From Beggiatoa alba B18LD (GTDB lineage: Bacteria; Pseudomonadota; Gammaproteobacteria; Beggiatoales; Beggiatoaceae), in NCBI RefSeq assembly GCF_000245015.1, contig NZ_JH600070.1, positions 1,750,537 to 1,814,536 on the forward strand: a stretch of DNA of 64,000 bases, given 5' to 3'. The position numbers and the translations under genes are program-made. Below the pieces are notes generated by a model. The model saw only the letters and a list, made by a program, of their open reading frames with translations. It did not search any database and had not been told where the DNA came from. Below, in pieces: positions 1-9,908 of the stretch (the first letter of the stretch is position 1; each line of letters begins with the position of its first letter).

Positions 1-2822
1 TTCAGCCCTGCTGCTAATTGGGATTTTGCAAAGGCTTCACCAAAACTGCGACCTACGCCCATCACTTCGCCTGTGGATTTCATTTCAGGCCCTAATAATG
101 GGTCAACCCCTGCAAATTTTACAAACGGGAATACCGCTTCTTTTACAGAGTAGTAGGAGGGAATGCATTCTTGAGTAAAGCCTTGTTCAGCCAGTTTACG
201 ACCTACCATACAACGCGCGGCGATTCTTGCTAATGGTAAACCTGTGGCTTTTGAAACAAACGGCACGGTGCGGGAGGCACGAGGATTGACCTCTAGCACG
301 TAAATGGTTTGATTTTGAATAGCGAACTGCGCGTTCACTAATCCTACCACATTTAACGCTTTTGCCATACTGATCATTTGGGCACGGAGTTGGTCTTGTA
401 ACATGGGGGACAGACCATAGGGCGGGAGGGAGCAAGCTGAGTCGCCAGAGTGTACGCCAGCTTCTTCAATGTGTTCCATAATCCCACCAATAAGTACATG
501 TTCACCATCGCAAACGGCATCGACATCGACTTCTATCGCTTCATCTAAGAATCGGTCTAGTAAAACAGGGGAGTCGTTAGAAACAGACACGGCTGTTTGC
601 ATATAGCGTTTTAAGTCGTCGGGATGGTAAACAATTTCCATCGCTCGCCCGCCTAAGACGTAGGAAGGACGCACAACGAGTGGGTAGCCAATTTCATCCG
701 CTAATTTAAGCGCGACTTCTGCATTGCGGGCGGTGCGGTTGGGCGGTTGGCGGAGATTGAGCTGATTTACCAGTTGTTGGAAGCGTTCACGGTCTTCGGC
801 TAGGTCGATAGAATCGGGCGTTGTACCAATAATGGGCGCGCCAGCGGCTTCTAAGGGTTTCGCCAGTTTTAAGGGGGTTTGTCCACCATATTGGACAATG
901 ATGCCCTTGGGGTTTTCAACGGCGATGATTTCTAAGACATCTTCTAAGGTTAAAGGTTCGAAGTAGAGTCGGTCGGAGGTGTCGTAATCGGTCGAAACGG
1001 TTTCAGGGTTGCAATTAACCATAATTGTTTCATAACCATCCGCCCGTAAAGCTAAAGCAGCTTGTACGCAGCAGTAGTCGAATTCAATCCCTTGTCCGAT
1101 GCGGTTAGGACCTCCTCCTAACACCATGATTTTTTCCCGTTGAGTCGGATTGCTTTCGCATTCTTCCTCGTAGGTTGAATACATGTAAGCGGTGGTTGCG
1201 GTAAATTCGGCGGCGCAGGAGTCGACACGTTTATAAACAGGACGTATTTTGTAGCGGTGGCGTAGTTCGCGAATGTCTTGTTCGGCAGTATTGGTTAAAA
1301 TAGCAAGGCGTTTGTCGGAAAAGCCTTTGCGTTTAAGTTCGCGTAAACGTTCGGGCGTTAAGCAGTCGAAGCCTTCGGCTTTAACTTCAGCCTCTTCGTC
1401 GATAATGTCTGCAATTTGGGTTAAAAACCAAGGGTCTATGGTAGTGTGTTCATAGACATCATCTATTGTCCAGCCTGCACGGAAAGCGTCGGCAACATAC
1501 CATAAACGTTCTGGTCCTGCTTCTTGCAGTTCGTGGCGTAAAACGTCTTTGCTGGCGTTAGAATCGGGTTCGAGTTGTGGGTCTAAATGCTCATCGAGTC
1601 CACACATCCCTGTTTCTAGCCCACGTAGGGCTTTTTGTAAAGATTCTTGGAAAGTCCGCCCGATTGCCATCACTTCGCCAACGGATTTCATTTGGGTAGT
1701 TAATAACGGCTCGGCTTGGGGGAATTTTTCAAAGGTGAAGCGTGGAACTTTGGTAACGACGTAGTCAATCGTGGGTTCAAAAGATGCGGGAGTTGCGCCG
1801 CCTGTAATTTCGTTGGCTAGTTCGTCTAGGGTGTAACCGATAGCGAGTTTTGCAGCAACGCGAGCGATGGGGAAGCCTGTGGCTTTAGAGGCAAGCGCGG
1901 AGGAGCGAGAAACGCGGGGATTCATCTCGATGATAATCATGCGTCCATTTTTGGGGTCAATCGCAAATTGGACGTTAGAACCCCCTGTATCGACACCAAT
2001 TTCACGCAACACTGCCAGCGAGGCATCGCGCATGATTTGATATTCTTTGTCGGTCAGGGTTTGAATCGGGGCAACGGTGATGGAGTCGCCCGTATGAATT
2101 CCCATGGGGTCTAAGTTTTCAATCGAGCAGACGATGATGCAATTGTCTTTGCTATCGCGCACAACTTCCATCTCATATTCTTTCCAACCCAGTGCTGATT
2201 CTTCAATAAGCAGTTGATGCACAGGGGAGAGGTCGAAACCACGTTCGCAAATCGTGACAAATTCCTCGCGGTTGTAGGCAATCCCGCCACCACTTCCCCC
2301 AAGTGTAAAAGAGGGGCGAATCACGGTCGGAAAGCCGACAGAGGCTTGTGCGGCAAAGGCTTCTTCCATGGTGTGCGCAACGCTAGAACGAGGCGTATCT
2401 AAGCCGATTTTTTTCATGGCATCGCGGAATTTTTCGCGGTCTTCGGCTTTGTCGATGGCTTCTTCTTTCGCGCCTATCATTTCGACATTGTATTGTGCTA
2501 AAACGCCATGTTTAGATAATTCTAACGCGCAGTTAAGCGCGGTTTGTCCGCCCATGGTGGGGAGGAGCGCGTCAGGGCGTTCTTTTTCGATAATTCTGGC
2601 GACGGTTTGCCATTCGATAGGCTCTATGTAGGTCGCATCCGCCATGTCGGGGTCAGTCATGATGGTCGCGGGATTGGAGTTGACCAGAATCACGCGGTAT
2701 CCTTCTTCTCTCAAGGCTTTGCAGGCTTGCGCCCCTGAGTAGTCGAACTCGCAGGCTTGCCCAATGATAATAGGACCTGCACCAATAATCAGAATGCTGT
2801 GTATGTCGGTACGTTTTGGCAT
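1..2822 (-). CDS. carB: Carbamoyl-phosphate synthase large subunit (3' end cut by window edge)
   Basis: Makes carbamoyl phosphate from bicarbonate, ATP and the ammonia delivered by CarA; it feeds pyrimidine and arginine synthesis in the cytoplasm. Reading down from the ATG at 2822, the frame starts [17 protein letters not shown] and stays open to base 1, giving about 940 of the usual ~1070 residues. Both synthetase halves are visible: the N-terminal ATP-grasp half ([10 protein letters not shown] loop, [19 protein letters not shown]) and its repeat in the second half ([43 protein letters not shown]). The missing part is the C-terminal allosteric MGS-like domain. It lies 174 bp downstream of carA on the same strand, so a carAB operon is likely. 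Confidence 0.97.
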   Translation of the reverse strand, partial: MPKRTDIHSILIIGAGPIIIGQACEFDYSGAQACKALREEGYRVILVNSNPATIMTDPDMADATYIEPIEWQTVARIIEKERPDALLPTMGGQTALNCALELSKHGVLAQYNVEMIGAKEEAIDKAEDREKFRDAMKKIGLDTPRSSVAHTMEEAFAAQASVGFPTVIRPSFTLGGSGGGIAYNREEFVTICERGFDLSPVHQLLIEESALGWKEYEMEVVRDSKDNCIIVCSIENLDPMGIHTGDSITVAPIQTLTDKEYQIMRDASLAVLREIGVDTGGSNVQFAIDPKNGRMIIIEMNPRVSRSSALASKATGFPIARVAAKLAIGYTLDELANEITGGATPASFEPTIDYVVTKVPRFTFEKFPQAEPLLTTQMKSVGEVMAIGRTFQESLQKALRGLETGMCGLDEHLDPQLEPDSNASKDVLRHELQEAGPERLWYVADAFRAGWTIDDVYEHTTIDPWFLTQIADIIDEEAEVKAEGFDCLTPERLRELKRKGFSDKRLAILTNTAEQDIRELRHRYKIRPVYKRVDSCAAEFTATTAYMYSTYEEECESNPTQREKIMVLGGGPNRIGQGIEFDYCCVQAALALRADGYETIMVNCNPETVSTDYDTSDRLYFEPLTLEDVLEIIAVENPKGIIVQYGGQTPLKLAKPLEAAGAPIIGTTPDSIDLAEDRERFQQLVNQLNLRQPPNRTARNAEVALKLADEIGYPLVVRPSYVLGGRAMEIVYHPDDLKRYMQTAVSVSNDSPVLLDRFLDEAIEVDVDAVCDGEHVLIGGIMEHIEEAGVHSGDSACSLPPYGLSPMLQDQLRAQMISMAKALNVVGLVNAQFAIQNQTIYVLEVNPRASRTVPFVSKATGLPLARIAARCMVGRKLAEQGFTQECIPSYYSVKEAVFPFVKFAGVDPLLGPEMKSTGEVMGVGRSFGEAFAKSQLAAGL

Positions 2823-2953
2823 AACTTAAGGAATGTGCGTCTGAGTGAAATACGAAGGATAGGTATAACAGTCATGAGTGTGAATCGATACACCTGTGTC
2901 GGTTTATCGTTATGTGCGAGTACGATTCGATTCAACGGCTCAGTTAGTATTTA

Positions 2954-2985
2954 GACAGGTGCAAAGCGATTGATTTGCACCTGTC
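2954..2985. other. Perfect 12-bp stem hairpin between carA and carB
   Basis: GACAGGTGCAAA (2954-2965) pairs exactly with TTTGCACCTGTC (2974-2985) around an 8-base loop. It lies in the 174-bp carA-carB spacer, just after the carA stop codon. No T-run follows on the minus strand, so it does not look like a plain intrinsic terminator. A role in mRNA processing or in tuning carB expression is a guess. Confidence 0.6.
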
Positions 2986-2996
2986 GCAATAGCTAG

Positions 2997-4127
2997 CTAA
3001 GTGGATGACTGTTGTTTCATGAGTTCGATGAACTGGTCAAACAAGGGGGAGACATCACGCGGGCCAGGACTGGCTTCGGGGTGTCCTTGGAAACTAAACG
3101 CAGGTAAATCCGTTCGACAAATCCCTTGCAAACTGCCATCAAACAGTGAACGATGTGTCGCTTTCAGCGTTGGTGGTAAGCTGGCTTCATCAACAGCGAA
3201 GCCATGATTTTGACTTGTAATCATCACGACTTTATTGGCTAAATCTTGAACAGGATGATTTGCGCCATGATGACCAAATTTCATCTTGACTGTCTTTGCA
3301 CCACTGGCTAAACCTAATAATTGATGTCCTAAGCAGATACCAAAAACAGGCACTTTTGTGGCTAAAATTTCTTGAATCGCTGCAATTGCATAATCACAAG
3401 GTTCAGGATCACCAGGTCCATTGGATAAAAATACGCCATGGGGTTTATGGGCTAATACATCGCGTGCAGGCGTTTTTGCTGGGACTACCGTCACATGACA
3501 GCCACGCTCGACTAGCATTCGTAAAATATTCCGTTTTACGCCATAGTCATAAGCGACCACACGCCAAGGGCGATGGCTAGGGGTTTTAGAATCGCCAAGT
3601 TGCCACTCACCCTCTTCCCATGAATAGGTGTAGGGGGTTGTGACCGCTTGTGCTAAGTCCATCCCTTTCAATCCTGCGAATTGTTGAGCCGCTTGAATGG
3701 CGAGTTCAGGGCTAATGTTATCCCCTGCCACAATACAACCATTTTGCGCACCTTTTTCACGCAGAAGACGAGTAAGACGACGAGTGTCAATACCTGCAAT
3801 GGCAACAACTTGATGCCGTTTTAAATAGGCATCTAAAGGCTCTGTTGCACGCCAATTGCTCACGGTAAGAGATAAATCACGAATGACCAAGCCTGCGGCA
3901 AATACTTTCGTGGATTCTTCATCTTCCGCATTTACCCCTGTGTTTCCAATATGTGGATAGGTTAGGGTAACGATTTGCTTATAATACGAGGGGTCAGTCA
4001 GGATTTCCTGATAACCAGTGATAGCGGTATTAAACACCACTTCACCCACACTTTGCCCTGTGTAACCAATGGATTCACCGTAAAACAGACTGCCGTCTGC
4101 CAGTGCTAATAAAGCCGGATGTTTCAA
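2997..4127 (-). CDS. carA: Carbamoyl-phosphate synthase small (glutaminase) subunit
   Basis: Hydrolyses glutamine and channels ammonia to CarB. The N-terminal CPSase small-chain domain spans about residues 1-150 ([21 protein letters not shown]). A class I glutamine amidotransferase domain follows, with nucleophile Cys265 in GICLGHQ and the partner His349/Glu351 in FQGHPEAS. The 376-residue length is normal. The start is a TTG at 4127: no ATG or GTG lies in frame between it and the upstream stop, a GGAG motif sits about 8 bases ahead, and the family N-terminus ([19 protein letters not shown]) begins right there. Escherichia coli carA is also known for a TTG start. carB follows after a 174-bp spacer with a hairpin. 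Confidence 0.97.
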   Translation of the reverse strand: MKHPALLALADGSLFYGESIGYTGQSVGEVVFNTAITGYQEILTDPSYYKQIVTLTYPHIGNTGVNAEDEESTKVFAAGLVIRDLSLTVSNWRATEPLDAYLKRHQVVAIAGIDTRRLTRLLREKGAQNGCIVAGDNISPELAIQAAQQFAGLKGMDLAQAVTTPYTYSWEEGEWQLGDSKTPSHRPWRVVAYDYGVKRNILRMLVERGCHVTVVPAKTPARDVLAHKPHGVFLSNGPGDPEPCDYAIAAIQEILATKVPVFGICLGHQLLGLASGAKTVKMKFGHHGANHPVQDLANKVVMITSQNHGFAVDEASLPPTLKATHRSLFDGSLQGICRTDLPAFSFQGHPEASPGPRDVSPLFDQFIELMKQQSST

Positions 4128-4479
4128 AACACACTCCGCGATACTGATTTTAAAGAGGGATTAGTTAAGGAATAACGCTTACACTATACAAAAGTTTGCG
4201 TATTTTACGGGTATGTCAGGAAACCAGCAAGCACGAATCTGTTACAGTTTCACAAGCAACAGATTTACAATTCACTGTTATCACTATCTTAATTAACTTG
4301 GCATATTAGATGAATATTTACTGCACGCAGTCAACTTTTAACCCTTAATCGCTTAAGATACAATCTATCAGGTATTGCTAAACTGAAATGACAATCAGTC
4401 ATCATCCTTATAGGGATTCATAAATATTTTTTAACATAGGCTTTTTTGGTATCGGTTTGTTTAATGAAATGGGGATAAT
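4128..4479. other. Divergent intergenic region between carA and a small secreted-protein gene
   Basis: A 352-bp AT-rich gap that must hold the promoters for carA (leftward) and the 4480 gene (rightward). The only clear structure I see is an inverted repeat, AATCTGTT at 4236-4243 and AACAGATT at 4258-4265, with a 14-base spacer. A weak TGAAT-like match near 4310 is not good enough to call an ArgR box. No coding capacity is evident. Confidence 0.4.
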
Positions 4480-4749
4480 ATGAGAAAAATTTTATACGCT
4501 CTTGGGTTTGCGGGGCTTTTTGTGAGTCTGAATGTCGCTGCAAATTCACCCACAGATATTAATTTCGCTGCGAAAAAGAAAACAACTTTCGGTACGGAAT
4601 ATGTGGTTTATAACGTGCGTTGTTCTGATGGCACGACCCGCCAAATCAGTTCATGGAACAATCGCAAAGAATGGTGTGTTGGAACCAGCAATAACGACTG
4701 CTCCAATAGTCAACTTAAAGCAGCACAATTGGCGTGCGATGGTAAATAA
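4480..4749 (+). CDS. Small secreted four-cysteine protein, unknown function
   Basis: 89 residues. Residues 1-21 form a typical Sec signal peptide (MRKILYALGF basic start, hydrophobic core, cut expected after about Ala20-Ala21). The mature part of roughly 67 residues has four cysteines (48, 66, 74, 86), which could make two disulfides in the periplasm or outside. I do not recognise the family. The ATG at 4480 is preceded by GGGGATAAT, an acceptable ribosome site. It sits alone between the divergent carA and argH. Confidence 0.7.
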   Translation: MRKILYALGFAGLFVSLNVAANSPTDINFAAKKKTTFGTEYVVYNVRCSDGTTRQISSWNNRKEWCVGTSNNDCSNSQLKAAQLACDGK

Positions 4750-4865
4750 ATTTTTACACTTGGCTAAGTGTGTTTAGACATGCTTAGTCAATTGCGGTGT
4801 TTGCTACCCATTTGACAATCCATTAGTCTATAAAGCCCTTTCCATTCCCGCATTTCAAAAACACT

Positions 4866-6245
4866 ATGACGACGATTGAAAAACCTTGGAGTGGACGCTT
4901 TACCGCGCCAACCGATGCATTTGTAGAAGCTTTCACCGCCTCAGTCGGATTTGACCAACGCCTTTATGCTTATGACATCATGGGGTCTATCGCCCATGCA
5001 ACCATGCTTGCCCGCGTTGGGGTTTTAACACAAACCGAATGCGAACAAATCGTAAACGGTTTACAAAGCATTCAACAAGAAATCGAAAGCGGACAGCTAC
5101 AATGGTCAATAGCACTCGAAGATGTTCACATGAACATCGAAACCCGTCTGACGCAAAAAATTGGCGTTGTGGGTAAAAAACTCCATACAGGACGCTCTCG
5201 TAATGACCAAGTTGCAACCGATGTGCGTCTCTATCTACGCCATGAAATTGATACCATCATCGCAGAACTGAATCGCCTTCTAAACGCCCTTATCGTCGTT
5301 GCCGAACGCGAAGCAGAAACCATCCTCCCTGGTTTTACCCACTTACAAAGTGCTCAACCCATCACCTTTGGACACCACCTGCTTGCATGGTGTGAAATGC
5401 TCTTGCGTGATAAATCCCGTTTACAAGACTGTCGCAAACGGGTTAATACCCTCCCACTTGGTGCGGCAGCCCTCGCAGGCACAAGCTACCCCCTAGACCG
5501 CCACTACACCGCTGAACTACTCGGTTTTGAAGCCGTTGCAGAAAACTCCCTCGATGCAGTTAGCGACCGTGATTTCGCCATAGAATTCACCAGTGCAGCC
5601 ACCCTCATCATGATGCACCTCTCCCGCTTCTCAGAAGAACTCGTCCTCTGGTCATCCGCCCAATTCAACTTTATAGAACTGAGCGACGCATTTTGTACGG
5701 GTTCATCCATCATGCCCCAAAAGAAAAACCCCGATGTCCCCGAACTTGTTCGCGGCAAAACAGGGCGGGTTTATGGCGCGTTAATCAGCTTATTAACACT
5801 GATGAAATCCCAACCTTTAGCCTACAACAAAGACAATCAAGAAGACAAAGAACCCCTATTCGACACCGTTGACACCCTCAAAGGCAGCTTAAAAGTCTAT
5901 GCTGACATGATACCCGCGATGCAAGTCAACCGCGACATCATGCGCAAAGCCGCCCTACAAGGCTTTACCACCGCGACCGACCTCGCTGATTATCTAGTAC
6001 GCAAAGGTGTCCCTTTCCGCGATGCCCACGAAATTGTTGGCAAAGCGGTTCGTTACGGTGTTGAAAACAATACACATTTAGAAGCAGTCACCTTAGAAAC
6101 CTACAAACAATTTTCACCCTTGATAGAACAAGATGTCTATAACGTACTGAGTTTAGAAGGCTCAGTCGCGGCACGTAACGTTTTTGGAGGCACTGCCCCG
6201 CAACAAGTCAAAGCGGCAATTCAACGCCTTAAAGCCAAACTTTAA
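4866..6245 (+). CDS. argH: Argininosuccinate lyase
   Basis: Last step of arginine synthesis: argininosuccinate to arginine plus fumarate. 459 residues, the normal length. Family marks: N-terminal WSGRF near residue 8, [13 protein letters not shown] near residue 105, and the fumarase/aspartase superfamily signature [12 protein letters not shown] near residues 278-290, which carries the catalytic serine loop. The ATG at 4866 gives the expected N-terminus ([11 protein letters not shown]), although no strong ribosome site precedes it. carAB, which supplies its pathway precursor carbamoyl phosphate, is nearby on the other strand. Confidence 0.97.
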   Translation: MTTIEKPWSGRFTAPTDAFVEAFTASVGFDQRLYAYDIMGSIAHATMLARVGVLTQTECEQIVNGLQSIQQEIESGQLQWSIALEDVHMNIETRLTQKIGVVGKKLHTGRSRNDQVATDVRLYLRHEIDTIIAELNRLLNALIVVAEREAETILPGFTHLQSAQPITFGHHLLAWCEMLLRDKSRLQDCRKRVNTLPLGAAALAGTSYPLDRHYTAELLGFEAVAENSLDAVSDRDFAIEFTSAATLIMMHLSRFSEELVLWSSAQFNFIELSDAFCTGSSIMPQKKNPDVPELVRGKTGRVYGALISLLTLMKSQPLAYNKDNQEDKEPLFDTVDTLKGSLKVYADMIPAMQVNRDIMRKAALQGFTTATDLADYLVRKGVPFRDAHEIVGKAVRYGVENNTHLEAVTLETYKQFSPLIEQDVYNVLSLEGSVAARNVFGGTAPQQVKAAIQRLKAKL

Positions 6246-6277
6246 CCCCTCAACATCTCTGACAAGGAACTAAATCC

Positions 6278-6715
6278 ATGAGTGATTTACACGGTTACTA
6301 TATTGAAGACATTGAAGTAGGCATGAAAGCCAGTTATGCCAAAACCGTCACTGAAACCGATGTTGTCCTCTTCGCAGGCATTTCAGGCGACAACAACCCT
6401 GTTCACGTTAATCAAGAATTTGCTGAACAAACCCCGTTTAAATCCCGTATTGCACACGGCATGTTAAGCGTTGGCTTTATCTCCATGGTTCTAGGAACAA
6501 AACTTCCCGGACCAGGCGCGATTTACATCAGCCAAAACGTTAAATTTAAAGCCCCTGTACACATCGGCGATACGGTTCATGCAGAAGTGACGGTTAAAGA
6601 AGTCATCAAAGAGAAAAAACGAGTTATTTTAGAAACCGTTTGCCGTGTTAAAGACACCGTTGTGATTGACGGGGAAGCAATGGTCATGGTTGCCTCAAAA
6701 GCAACAACCAACTGA
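6278..6715 (+). CDS. MaoC/PhaJ-like (R)-enoyl-CoA hydratase
   Basis: 145-residue single hot-dog-fold hydratase of the MaoC/PhaJ family. The hydratase-2 motif is intact: DNNPVH with the expected catalytic Asp38 and His43, followed by FKSRIAHGML. PhaJ enzymes turn trans-2-enoyl-CoA from beta-oxidation into (R)-3-hydroxyacyl-CoA, a precursor of polyhydroxyalkanoate storage. That role fits a storage-forming bacterium but cannot be proven here, as no pha synthase gene is in the window. Start ATG at 6278 with AAGGA upstream; 32 bp after argH, so possibly co-transcribed. A terminator follows at once. Confidence 0.88.
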   Translation: MSDLHGYYIEDIEVGMKASYAKTVTETDVVLFAGISGDNNPVHVNQEFAEQTPFKSRIAHGMLSVGFISMVLGTKLPGPGAIYISQNVKFKAPVHIGDTVHAEVTVKEVIKEKKRVILETVCRVKDTVVIDGEAMVMVASKATTN

Positions 6716-6719
6716 TAAA

Positions 6720-6754
6720 TAAAAAAGGGGAGTCAAGCACTCCCCCTTTTTTTT
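6720..6754. terminator. Bidirectional intrinsic terminator
   Basis: GGGGAGT (from 6727) pairs with ACTCCCC after a short loop, flanked by an A-run on the left and eight Ts on the right. It lies between the convergent hydratase gene (ends 6715) and the FecCD permease gene (ends 6769), and can serve both. Confidence 0.85.
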
Positions 6755-6768
6755 CTGTGCCAATCTAA

Positions 6769-7803
6769 TCAAACCAAGTGCCGTTTATGCTGTAACAACA
6801 GCCATAAAAAAAACGGCGCACCTAACACCGCCGTTAAAATACCTAACTGAATTTCTTGCGGACGATTTAACGTTCTGGCTAACAAATCAGCACTGATTAA
6901 AAAAACCGCCCCTGTTAATGCACTCGCGGGCAACAAATAACGATGCTTTGCCCCAATCAACAAACGCACAATATGCGGAACGACCAAACCGATAAACCCT
7001 ATCATCCCACTCACCGCCACCGCTGACCCCGTCAACAACGCCGCACTGCCTAATAAAATCCGCTTTACCCGCTCAACCTCTACCCCCAAAGCGGTTGCAG
7101 TCTCCTGCCCCATCAATAAAATATCCAATTCCCGCTGATACAACAACGCAATGCCCAAACCCAGCCCAAAAAAAGGCAAGGCTAACCACACATGTATCCA
7201 CAAACGACTATCTAAACTCCCCATCATCCAAAAAATAATTGTTCGCGCAACCTCATATTCAACCCACGCCAAACTAATCAATAACGACATCATCGCACCA
7301 ATCAAGGTATTACACGCAACACCCGCCAATAACAACGTCATTAACGGGGTACGCCCGTGATAACTCGCCAAAAAATAAACCGCTAACAAAGTGAGCAACG
7401 CCCCAACAAACGCAAAAACAGGCAAAAAAAATAAAGATTGTGCCGTTAAACCCAATGAAATCGCCAACACCGCCCCCAATGCACTACCAGAACTCACCCC
7501 AATCACATCAGGTGAAGCCAATGGATTTTGGAATAACCCCTGCATTTGCACGCCCGCAACGGCTAAAGAAGCCCCCACAATTCCCGCAACCAAAACACGC
7601 GGTAAACGCATCTGCCAAATAATAATTTGTTGTGCCTCTGAAATATCCTGTACCGAGATAGGAAAATACAATTTTGCTAATAAAACCCGCCCAACCCCTT
7701 CTAAAGGAATATAAATACTCCCAATAGAAACCCCCAAGCCTATCAGACCTAGCAAAATGACACTAATACTCAAAAAATACACGTTTGGCTTTATAATCGT
7801 CAT
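6769..7803 (-). CDS. FecCD-family ABC transporter permease (siderophore/haem/cobalamin type)
   Basis: 344-residue polytopic membrane protein with about nine to ten hydrophobic segments, the usual size for the BtuC/FecD/HemU family. Family signatures: ASLAVAGVQMQGLFQNPLASPDVIGVSSG near residues 80-110, GFIGLVVPHIVRL near 268-282, and RPQEIQLGILTAVLGAPFFLWLL at the end. It should form the inner-membrane channel for ferric siderophores, haem or vitamin B12. No ATPase of this type or periplasmic binding protein is next to it in the window, so the substrate cannot be told and partner genes must be elsewhere. Confidence 0.92.
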   Translation of the reverse strand: MTIIKPNVYFLSISVILLGLIGLGVSIGSIYIPLEGVGRVLLAKLYFPISVQDISEAQQIIIWQMRLPRVLVAGIVGASLAVAGVQMQGLFQNPLASPDVIGVSSGSALGAVLAISLGLTAQSLFFLPVFAFVGALLTLLAVYFLASYHGRTPLMTLLLAGVACNTLIGAMMSLLISLAWVEYEVARTIIFWMMGSLDSRLWIHVWLALPFFGLGLGIALLYQRELDILLMGQETATALGVEVERVKRILLGSAALLTGSAVAVSGMIGFIGLVVPHIVRLLIGAKHRYLLPASALTGAVFLISADLLARTLNRPQEIQLGILTAVLGAPFFLWLLLQHKRHLV

Positions 7804-8015
7804 ATGATTGTCCCAACTTATATAGACTACTCCTAGCTATACAGGTCATGGAGAAATGATAAGCTTTTTTAAATAGAACAATTTTAGCGTGGTGAATATT
7901 CGCTGAAAGCGGTTACAAAAGACTGTAATTGATAATAAATAGTTAAAAACATGATTAAGTTGACTAACGACCCTATTTTTATTTTTCATTGAAAAAACCG
8001 TGAAGGAGTCTTTCA

Positions 8016-8450
8016 ATGACTGCGCAACACAAAGTACAACACCGTAAATTTATCCGTCATCCTACAGATATTCCAATAGAAGTTTGGAATGAAGACAATC
8101 CCGTCTCTTGTGAGCAAGAACCTTTATCCAATGTCAGCCTAGGCGGACTTGCATTTAAAGCAAAACATTTTTTCCCACGTGGCGCAACGTTACGTGTTCG
8201 TGTTCCACATGTTATCCCCCCTTTTGAAACAGTGGGGCGTGTCGTTTGGTGTCGAGAACAACCAAAATATTATGATGTTGGCGTAGAATTCATCTGCCAA
8301 GAAGACGTTTTTAAAGCAAGAATGGTTGAACAAATTTGTCAAATTGAACGCTATCGCAGCATGTTAGAAAAACAAGGGCGACACTTAAGCACCCAAGATG
8401 CCGCGATGGAATGGATAGAATTATACGGGTCGAGTTTTCCCCTTCCCTAA
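8016..8450 (+). CDS. PilZ-domain protein (candidate c-di-GMP receptor)
   Basis: 144 residues with one PilZ domain at about 10-110. Both c-di-GMP contact motifs are present: RxxxR (Arg10, Arg14 in RKFIR) and the (D/N)xSxxG motif as NVSLGG near residue 40. The C-terminal 35 residues are a helical tail of unknown role. The ATG at 8016 has an ideal AAGGAG ribosome site about 8 bases ahead. The target is unknown; single-domain PilZ proteins often control motility, pili or polysaccharide secretion. Stands 20 bp before the prenyltransferase gene. Confidence 0.9.
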   Translation: MTAQHKVQHRKFIRHPTDIPIEVWNEDNPVSCEQEPLSNVSLGGLAFKAKHFFPRGATLRVRVPHVIPPFETVGRVVWCREQPKYYDVGVEFICQEDVFKARMVEQICQIERYRSMLEKQGRHLSTQDAAMEWIELYGSSFPLP

Positions 8451-8469
8451 AAATACGGCTAACCGTCTA

Positions 8470-9381
8470 ATGATTGAACCTAATTTAGAAATTTACCACG
8501 GCACAACATGGGCAAATCGTGTTTTTACAGGATTTATTGCAACTCGTCCCGCCTTTTTTACTGCGTCACTCGCCCCTGTTTGCATTGGTTTAGCCTTTAC
8601 ATGGCAACAACAAATTTTTCGCCCACTGCTCGCACTGCTTACCCTGCTTGCTATTCTCTGTATTCACGCAGGCGCGAATGTTTTAAATGACTACTACGAC
8701 GCAAAAAATGGTACAGACAGTATTAACCAAAAACGAATATTCCCCTTTTCAGGCGGTAGTCGTTTTATTCAAAATGCCATCCTAAGCCCCTACGAAACCA
8801 AAAGGCTTGGTATCAGTCTGCTAGCTTTTGGGTTAATGCTTGGGTTGATGACTGTCAGCTTAACCAGCCCAATTCTGCTTATATTTGGCATAGTTGGCGC
8901 AAGTTTAGCGATTTTCTACTCAATGCCTCCCTGCCTAGCCTGTCGTGGTTTAGGGGATATAGTTATCGCCCTCTGTTTTGGCATATTACCTGTAACAGGC
9001 ACAGTTTGGATACAACTAGGCACAATTCCCCCAGCGGCAGGGTGGTTAGGGGCAAGCATCGGCTTTTTTGCTGCCAGTATTCTCTGGATTAACTCCATTC
9101 CTGACATTGACGCAGACAACGCCAGCGGTAAACACACACTCCCCGCCCGCTTAGGGCAAGAACGTGCACGTTATGGCTTACCTATCCTATTTATACTGGG
9201 ATTTCTCTGCATTCTTATTGCCCCCCTACCTCACAACTGTTTGCTTGCATTACTGGGTTTTATCCCCGCGAGCATCGCCAGCATAAAACTCTGGCAAGGG
9301 CAACTAATACCTGCTATTCCGCTTACGTTAATAACGCATAGTGTGGTTGGTATTTCACTGATATTAGGCTGTTTACTCTGA
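8470..9381 (+). CDS. UbiA-superfamily prenyltransferase (MenA-like)
   Basis: 303-residue integral membrane protein, about eight to nine helices. It carries the two Asp-rich Mg-prenyl diphosphate sites of the family: NDYYDAKNGTD (Asn73 to Asp83) and IPDIDADNASGKHTLPARLG near residue 212. The NDYxDxxxGTD form and the ARLG end of the second motif resemble 1,4-dihydroxy-2-naphthoate prenyltransferase (MenA), but other UbiA members cannot be excluded and no menaquinone genes are next to it. The ATG at 8470 lacks a strong ribosome site; translation may depend on the upstream PilZ gene. Confidence 0.85.
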   Translation: MIEPNLEIYHGTTWANRVFTGFIATRPAFFTASLAPVCIGLAFTWQQQIFRPLLALLTLLAILCIHAGANVLNDYYDAKNGTDSINQKRIFPFSGGSRFIQNAILSPYETKRLGISLLAFGLMLGLMTVSLTSPILLIFGIVGASLAIFYSMPPCLACRGLGDIVIALCFGILPVTGTVWIQLGTIPPAAGWLGASIGFFAASILWINSIPDIDADNASGKHTLPARLGQERARYGLPILFILGFLCILIAPLPHNCLLALLGFIPASIASIKLWQGQLIPAIPLTLITHSVVGISLILGCLL

Positions 9382-9415
9382 GCGAGATAGACAAAATTCA
9401 TAAAATTAATTACGT

Positions 9416-9656
9416 TTAACCCGAGTTCGGCGAGATTTATAAAATAAAACAGATACCTGTTAGGTTTTCAAAACCTAGCAGGTCTTTTTTTGTCTGAATC
9501 AGAATTCACAGAATTCACAGAATTTTCAGAATTAGCCGAATTAAAAAGCGTGATTCGCATTAATTTCTTGGTTTAAGGGGTTTAAATTCTGTTAATTCTG
9601 ATTCAGACAAGCTGTTGTCTTTTTGAAAGAATCTCGCCGTACTCAGGTTACGTTTA
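9416..9656. repeat. Nested palindromic repeat element (MITE-like), copy 1
   Basis: The outer arms CCGAGTTCGGCGAGAT (from about 9420) and ATCTCGCCGTACTCAGG (to about 9651) are inverted to each other. Inside lie a terminator-like palindrome at 9451-9484 (ACCTGTTAGGTTTT / AAAACCTAGCAGGT) and an inner inverted repeat at 9491-9609 that starts TGTCTGAATCAGAATT and ends AATTCTGATTCAGACA. Related copies are at 9698-9797 and 14134-14260. No open frame, so a non-autonomous palindromic repeat is the best description. Confidence 0.75.
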
Positions 9657-9697
9657 CTATATTTTTCATTAGGATTCATCAAACAGGATTAAAAAAC

Positions 9698-9797
9698 TGT
9701 CTGAATCAGGATTTTCAGGATTAGCAGGATTAAAAAGCGTGATTCACCTGACTTTTTGGTTTGAGGGTTTTAAATCCTGTTAATCCTGATTCAGACA
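9698..9797. repeat. Palindromic repeat element, copy 2
   Basis: A 100-bp inverted repeat starting TGTCTGAATCAGGATT and ending AATCCTGATTCAGACA, with an internal run of short AGGATT-type repeats. Same family as 9491-9609 and 14134-14260, where the repeated word is AGAATT. Together with copy 1 and the next palindrome it fills nearly the whole 9382-9908 gap. Confidence 0.75.
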
Positions 9798-9802
9798 AAA
9801 AA

Positions 9803-9838
9803 AGACCTGCTAGGTTTTGAAAACCTAGCAGGTCTTTT
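9803..9838. terminator. Long palindrome with T-run, likely terminator
   Basis: AGACCTGCTAGGTTTT pairs perfectly with AAAACCTAGCAGGTCT around a single G, followed by TTTT. The same palindrome with small changes occurs at 9451-9484. It lies between the convergent prenyltransferase and methyltransferase genes, so it can terminate either, and it may also be a dispersed repeat. Confidence 0.65.
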
Positions 9839-9908
9839 GCAATGCGTGACCGAATATAACGTATAGAAACGAGAAAAAACCAAATGGCAACAGTATTAAT
9901 AAGCTATT

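Noticed and set aside
4300..4330. Possible ArgR box upstream of carA
   Set aside because: Only one half (TGAATATTT) is recognisable and the second half does not fit; too weak to annotate.
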